41,876 nucleotides of DNA from Bacteriovorax stolpii (lineage in GTDB: Bacteria; Bdellovibrionota; UBA1018), in NCBI GenBank assembly GCA_945860415.1, contig CAMAQA010000019.1:1-41876 (forward strand). Reading direction: 5' to 3'. Positions 38,227 through 41,876 of this stretch are shown here, piece by piece. A program made the translations under genes and the position numbers. Every line of letters starts with the position of its first letter. Position 1 is the stretch's first letter. The notes below the pieces were generated by a model. That model saw nothing but the letters and a program-made list of their open reading frames with translations. It searched no databases and was not told where the DNA came from.

Positions 38227-39924
38227 TCATTCTCCTAACGCGGTTTCGGAGGCTTCTGCAAGAGGCGTCCTGATCGCTCCGTAGCGGTGGAGCTTGTTAT
38301 AGAGTGTCTTGATCGTGATGCCGAGCTGCTGGGCCGCCCGGGTCTTGTTGCCCCGGCAGGAGTCGAGCGTGCTCAGGATATGGGCTTTTTCCACGTCTTC
38401 CAGCAGCATTCCCGCCGAATGGCTGATGGTCAGGCCCGGAAGGACGCCCTGGGAAGCCGAATCCTGCAAGTCAGGCCGGGCGGCATGGGGCAGCCGGATA
38501 TTGAAGGGAAGGTCTTCGAGCCGGATTTCGCTGTGTTCGGCAAGGATCTTCAGGCGCTCAACCGTGTTCTGGAGCTCGCGGATATTGCCGGGCCACTCGT
38601 AGCCCTGGAGGGCGTCCATGACTCGCGGGTCGACCCGGCGGATGGCGATGTGGCCGCCAAAGCGCGAGTTCTGCAGGAAGTACTGCACGAGCGAGGTGAT
38701 GTCCTCCTTGCGCTTGCGAAGCGGCGGCATCCGCAGGGTGATCGTGTTCAGGCGGTAGTAGAGGTCTTCGCGGAAGCGTCCTTCGCGCACTTCGACCTCG
38801 AGATCGCGGTTCGTGGCACTGATCACGCGCACGTTGACCTGGATGGGGCGCTTGCCGCCGACGCGGTAGAATTCGCCTTCCTGCAGGAAGCGCAGGAGCT
38901 TGGCCTGGATCGGCAGCGACAGCTCGCCGATTTCATCGAGGAAGATCGTGCCGTTGTCGGCGGTTTCGCAGAGGCCCATCTTCTGGGCCATGGCGCCCGT
39001 GAAGGCTCCCTTTTCGTGTCCGAAGAGCTCGCTCTCGAGGAGTGATTCCTGGAGTGCGCCGCAGTTCACGACGACGTACGGCTGCTCGGCGCGATCGCTC
39101 TGGAAGTGGAGCTTGCGGGCGATGAGCTCCTTGCCCGTGCCGCTCTCGCCCTGGATGAGAACGGTGGCCGAGGTGGGAGCGATCTTGTCCACCATCGTGA
39201 GCAGGCTCGACAGAGCCGGGCTTTTACCGATGATTTCGAAGGATTTCTGGTCGTGCTGAACGAGGCTTTTTAGGGCCTTGTTCTCCTTCTGGAGCAGGCG
39301 CTGCTGCTCGAGGATGCGCTCGTGCGCCGCGCGGAGCTCGACGGTTTTTTCCTCGACCGCCGACTGGAGCTTCTTGTTGAAGCTTCGGGCATCGGCGTAG
39401 AGGCGCTGGTTCGTCATGGCGACCGCAACCTGCGCGGAAACGGATTCGAGCGTGATGACGTCATCTTCGTCGAACGCGTTCAGCTCGGCGCTTTCGACGT
39501 TGAGCACGGCGATGAGCTGGCCTTCCTTGAGGATCGGCACCGAAAGCTCCGACTGGGTACGGATCTGGAGCGAGAGGTCGGTGTAGTTCGGGTCCTGGCT
39601 GATGTCGTTCGTGAGGTAGCTTTTCCGGGTGCGAATGACCTGTCCGACGATGCCGACGCTGCCTCCGTTTTCGGAGGACTTCAGGATGTGGCCGATCTGC
39701 AGGTGTCCCTGGTACGCGCCGCTCTGGGCTTCGAGTCGGGCAGTGCCGGAGGAGTCAACGCTCCAGATGTGCATCGCGTGATATGAAAATTTGGACTGAA
39801 CCAGGTCGACCACTTCCTGGTAAAAATTTTCGCTCTCGAGCAGTCCTTGTAAATTGGTGGACAGCTCGTTGAGGAGTCGGAGTCGGATGGCTTGTTTTTT
39901 CAGGGAAGAGACTTCGTTTGCCAT
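38227..39924 (-). CDS. Sigma-54-dependent transcriptional activator with GAF domain
   Basis: The 565-residue protein has an N-terminal GAF sensor (about 15-178), a coiled coil (180-222), an AAA+ domain (230-465) with Walker A GESGTGKE at 259-266, GAFTGA loop at 306-311 for sigma-54 contact, Walker B GTIFLDE at 325-331 and a Fis-type HTH at about 512-550. It should open sigma-54 promoters in response to a small molecule bound by GAF. I found no convincing -24/-12 site in the window, so its targets are elsewhere. It is first in the operon with the Lys/Ala-rich gene. Confidence 0.95.
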   Translation of the reverse strand: MANEVSSLKKQAIRLRLLNELSTNLQGLLESENFYQEVVDLVQSKFSYHAMHIWSVDSSGTARLEAQSGAYQGHLQIGHILKSSENGGSVGIVGQVIRTRKSYLTNDISQDPNYTDLSLQIRTQSELSVPILKEGQLIAVLNVESAELNAFDEDDVITLESVSAQVAVAMTNQRLYADARSFNKKLQSAVEEKTVELRAAHERILEQQRLLQKENKALKSLVQHDQKSFEIIGKSPALSSLLTMVDKIAPTSATVLIQGESGTGKELIARKLHFQSDRAEQPYVVVNCGALQESLLESELFGHEKGAFTGAMAQKMGLCETADNGTIFLDEIGELSLPIQAKLLRFLQEGEFYRVGGKRPIQVNVRVISATNRDLEVEVREGRFREDLYYRLNTITLRMPPLRKRKEDITSLVQYFLQNSRFGGHIAIRRVDPRVMDALQGYEWPGNIRELQNTVERLKILAEHSEIRLEDLPFNIRLPHAARPDLQDSASQGVLPGLTISHSAGMLLEDVEKAHILSTLDSCRGNKTRAAQQLGITIKTLYNKLHRYGAIRTPLAEASETALGE

Positions 39925-40020
39925 AAGTTTTACCGGGCGGCACCCTATCCTTTTTACAGGGCGATGGCGAGCGAATTGTTTCGGTGCGTTATGTTGGCGC
40001 GGAGTTCGGGCTAAGTCACT

Positions 40021-40088
40021 AAAATGACGCAGCTTCTACGTCGGAGCAGCTTCTACGTCGGAGCAGCTTCTACGTCGGAGCAGCTTCC
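40021..40088. repeat. 17-bp tandem repeat (three full copies and a partial) with AAAATGACGC half-site
   Basis: AGCTTCTACGTCGGAGC is repeated exactly at 40031-40047, 40048-40064 and 40065-40081, with a partial AGCTTCC at 40082-40088. Immediately before stands AAAATGACGC (40021-40030), the same block that ends the dispersed elements A to C. Each unit can fold as a 5-bp GCTTC/GGAGC hairpin (one G-U pair) around TACGTC. It lies in the 225-base gap before the LRR gene; no other signal is clear there. Confidence 0.9.
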
Positions 40089-40149
40089 TTAATGGTTGAC
40101 GCATTGCAGCACGCCGTGACAGAAGCGTCTCGCTGAAAGGAACCCTCCC

Positions 40150-40737
40150 ATGAAATCCCCAACCCTGTTCCAGAACTGTCTTTCGCTCGCCGCACTGCTC
40201 ACCACTGCCAGCGCTCACGCGCTGACGCCCACCCCGGTGGGCTGCTTCAAGTTCTCGAACGACTCGCAGACTGAGATCGTCAAATACAAGAAGAAGCACC
40301 GATTCCAGGCCTGTCCGACCAATGTGGTGATTCCGGTGTCCGTCACCCGGATCGGCGCTGATGCCTTCGCGCACAGTGGCCTCGAGAGTGTGGTGATTCC
40401 CGGCTCCGTTATCCGAATCGGTGACCGGGCGTTTTTTTACAACAACCTGAGGCGGGTGGAGATTCCTGATTCCGTGACCGCAATCGGCGACGGGGCATTT
40501 GCGATCAATCGCCTCAGGAGCGTCGAGATTCCGCACTCCGTTTCGGAAATTGGAATTCAGGCCTTCATGGAAAACCACCTCTCGAGCCTGGTGATTTCAG
40601 ACTCCGTGGACCGCATCGGCGCCTGGGCGTTCAAGGGCAATTGCCTGGGTCGAGATGACCAGCGCGTGCCGGCGGGTGCAGAGCGTGGCCGCGAAATTTT
40701 CGCGGACCAGGGCGACGCCGATCGCTGCCGCAGGTAA
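40150..40737 (+). CDS. Secreted leucine-rich-repeat (BspA-type) protein
   Basis: The 195-residue protein has a signal peptide (MKSPTLFQNCLSLAALLTTASAHA) and five tandem repeats of about 23 residues of the form SVxxIGxxAFxxNxLxxVxIP (about residues 59-170), the BspA or LRR_5 type used in surface adhesion. The C-terminus (about 175-195) is charged and non-repetitive. AAAGGA lies 9 bases before ATG 40150. It is bracketed by the 17-bp repeat on both sides, which is unusual and may point to a shared acquisition or duplication event. Confidence 0.82.
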   Translation: MKSPTLFQNCLSLAALLTTASAHALTPTPVGCFKFSNDSQTEIVKYKKKHRFQACPTNVVIPVSVTRIGADAFAHSGLESVVIPGSVIRIGDRAFFYNNLRRVEIPDSVTAIGDGAFAINRLRSVEIPHSVSEIGIQAFMENHLSSLVISDSVDRIGAWAFKGNCLGRDDQRVPAGAERGREIFADQGDADRCRR

Positions 40738-40740
40738 GGA

Positions 40741-40762
40741 GCTGCTTCTACGTCGGAGTAGC
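40741..40762. repeat. Solitary variant copy of the 17-bp repeat
   Basis: GCTGCTTCTACGTCGGAGTAGC carries the core GCTTCTACGTCGGAG of the tandem repeat at 40031. As RNA it forms an 8-bp stem with two G-U pairs around TACGTC. It sits 3 bases after the LRR stop and 7 bases before the stop of the convergent gene. Confidence 0.8.
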
Positions 40763-40768
40763 GGCCGC

Positions 40769-41362
40769 TCAATAAAGATCGACCGGAGTCTTGTTGGGGA
40801 GGTTTTCTGTGATGGTGCCGATCTCGCTGAAGTCCGACTTCCACTTGGCGAAAGCCACTTGAAGCGAAGACTTTCCTTGCAGGAAAAAGTAGCCTTTGCG
40901 CAGCTCACCCGATTCGCGAAGCTTCACGGTCACGTCGACGCGAACGGAAGATTCAATAGCGCATTCAGACTGCGTCAGATTCTGAACCTGTCCTTCGAGC
41001 GTGGAGAGCAGGGTGCTGATTTCGCCCTCGTCAACGTGGACAGCGTGCCGACCCACGACGGCGGTGACGACCTCGGAGACATCGACCGCGTCGCTCATGA
41101 ACGGGTGGTAGTTGTACTTCTGAAAAGGAACCGGCGGCACATTGAGGCTGCGGGTATAGCAGCGTGACCAGCGGCCGAATGACTTGGGATTCGACTCCGA
41201 AGTCCGTGCCTGGGCGGTGGCTTCCACCGAGACCACGTCATAGTTCTTGCTGCGGATCAGCTGGTGCATGTCGACGGCGTCGCCCAGGTGAACCCTGTTG
41301 GCAAAAGCCGGGGTGCTGCACAGGACGAGAGACAGAATCTTCAGACCGTTAGTCACTTTCAT
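40769..41362 (-). CDS. Secreted protein of unknown function
   Basis: The 197-residue protein has a signal peptide (MKVTNGLKILSLVLCSTPAFA, cut near ANR). The rest is a beta-rich domain with two Cys (RCYT and SECAI). I do not recognise a family. ATG 41362 has AAAGGAG 7 bases upstream, but that site sits in a perfect 6-bp hairpin. It is convergent with the LRR gene. The 175-base gap to the next gene (41363-41537) shows no other clear signal. Confidence 0.72.
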   Translation of the reverse strand: MKVTNGLKILSLVLCSTPAFANRVHLGDAVDMHQLIRSKNYDVVSVEATAQARTSESNPKSFGRWSRCYTRSLNVPPVPFQKYNYHPFMSDAVDVSEVVTAVVGRHAVHVDEGEISTLLSTLEGQVQNLTQSECAIESSVRVDVTVKLRESGELRKGYFFLQGKSSLQVAFAKWKSDFSEIGTITENLPNKTPVDLY

Positions 41363-41366
41363 GAGT

Positions 41367-41384
41367 GGCTCCTTTGTTGGAGCC
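41367..41384 (-). promoter_or_regulatory. Hairpin that contains the ribosome-binding site
   Basis: In the leader of the gene starting at 41362, GGCTCC-AACAAA-GGAGCC forms a perfect 6-bp stem with a 6-base loop, and the Shine-Dalgarno AAAGGAG lies in the loop and 3' arm. Translation may depend on this fold opening. Confidence 0.5.
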
Positions 41385-41537
41385 GTAAAGTAGGCGCGAA
41401 TCTAACGCGGCGCACCTGAGATGTTCTAAGGTGTCGGGCTGTAGTGGCCTAAATATCTGATCTCTCGACTGAAGCTGTGATGCGTTGCGGGATTGATCCG
41501 ATCGTAAGTAGCCCTTCGGACGTGCGGATCAGTAGTC

Positions 41538-41807
41538 ATGAGGTTCTCGACTCTTTCGATGCTGGTGGCACTGATCTTCACGGCCGCGGGCTGCGAGCCC
41601 CTCGCTTCGCTCCAGCCGCGCACTCGCGAGACACCGCTCACTTCGCCCGAGCCATCGCAGACCCAAGGATGCAATCACTGTTTTAATGGCTGCAACACGT
41701 GCGAGTCCAGCTCCGCCGATCCATCAGCGATCACTTGCACCACCTTGAGCTGTACGCTTCAAGACCCTCCGGTGCCACCGCGCTGCCTCGAGCTTCGAAG
41801 AGACTAG
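41538..41807 (+). CDS. Small Cys-rich lipoprotein candidate
   Basis: The 89-residue product has a short signal sequence with a weak lipobox (TAAGC, Cys19), a Ser/Pro/Thr-rich linker, and Cys45-x2-Cys48-x3-Cys52-x2-Cys55, then Cys67, 72 and 83. This could be a disulfide knot or metal site in a surface lipoprotein. No family recognised. The ribosome-binding site is weak, so the start is uncertain. The final 69 bases of the window hold nothing I can name. Confidence 0.6.
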   Translation: MRFSTLSMLVALIFTAAGCEPLASLQPRTRETPLTSPEPSQTQGCNHCFNGCNTCESSSADPSAITCTTLSCTLQDPPVPPRCLELRRD

Positions 41808-41876
41808 CTCAGCCAGCGCCGCTTCTCATCGTATTGCCTCAAAAGTGAATCACACCGGAGCTGAATGATCTGGACT

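Noticed and set aside
40031-40088. CRISPR array
   Set aside because: The 17-bp units are directly adjacent with no spacers and there are no cas genes.
41560-41580. Sigma-54 promoter (TGGCAC then TTGC) near the lipoprotein and elsewhere
   Set aside because: The TGGCAC matches I looked at have no TTGC at the correct spacing; the closest is in coding sequence.
41426-41674. Minus-strand open frame of 82 residues overlapping the lipoprotein gene
   Set aside because: No signal peptide, no family features and overlap with a plus-strand frame that has a signal sequence and Cys pattern.

Overview
The window is a dense, GC-rich bacterial chromosome segment carrying about 40 genes, many of them joined by ATGA or GTGA stop/start overlaps. 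No gap between genes exceeds about 225 bases. The largest gaps are 39925-40149, 35905-36110, 41363-41537 and 7699-7858. Housekeeping genes (recA, recG, greA, carB, purA, serC, one tRNA-Lys with an encoded CCA) are mixed with genes for polysaccharide synthesis, signalling and secreted proteins. I see no transposase, integrase, phage gene or CRISPR array. The mix resembles predatory or free-living Bdellovibrionota and neighbouring former Deltaproteobacteria: a recA-pncC-pgpA cluster, a divergent RelA/SpoT-like protein, a CHASE2 adenylate cyclase next to a cyclic-nucleotide-binding protein, and small Flp/TadE-like pilins. That placement is an inference from gene content and could be wrong at phylum level.

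Layout. 1-1885 (minus): operon thioesterase - pgpA - pncC - recA (recA runs off the left edge). 1932-6278 (plus): operon of a RelA/SpoT-like protein, a Rossmann/FAD-type protein and a large iron-sulfur protein. 6294-7698 (minus): XRE regulator and alpha/beta hydrolase behind what looks like a leaderless, self-regulated promoter. 7859-13991 (minus): carB - small zinc protein - greA - recG. 13998-15557: an exported membrane protein and a DUF2400-type protein. 15559-20480: polysaccharide genes (sugar-phosphate transferase; then O-antigen ligase-like protein, glycosyltransferase and UDP-glucuronate decarboxylase). 20563-21953 (minus): a low-complexity secreted protein and a PfkB sugar kinase. 22000-23710 (minus): five tightly overlapped genes, three of which have a prepilin-type G^QxxxE signature. 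23791-25944 (plus): SPOR-domain protein, a detached mannose-6-phosphate-isomerase-like cupin, and mannose-1-phosphate guanylyltransferase, which probably supplies GDP-mannose to the polysaccharide locus.

25948-31476 is a signalling block: CHASE2 adenylate cyclase plus cyclic-nucleotide-binding protein, a CheY-like receiver, and a soluble histidine kinase. 31504-35904 (minus) holds a TerC-family membrane protein, tRNA-Lys, purA and a large exported HExxH/DUF4105-like protein. 36111-39924 holds a His/Cys-rich exported protein, serC, and a sigma-54 activator co-transcribed with a Lys/Ala-rich tailed protein. 40031-41807 holds three secreted proteins of unknown role, one a leucine-rich-repeat protein bracketed by copies of a 17-bp repeat.

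The least expected signals are non-coding or architectural. They are a dispersed intergenic element (three copies, GGTCGGGCCCACCTTTTGGT-N8/9-GCGTCATTTT) whose GCGTCATTTT half also abuts a different 17-bp tandem repeat, the orphan prepilin-like cluster with a 142-bp gene overlap, the RelA/SpoT-like plus Fe-S redox operon, and a perfect hairpin that contains the ribosome-binding site of a secreted-protein gene.
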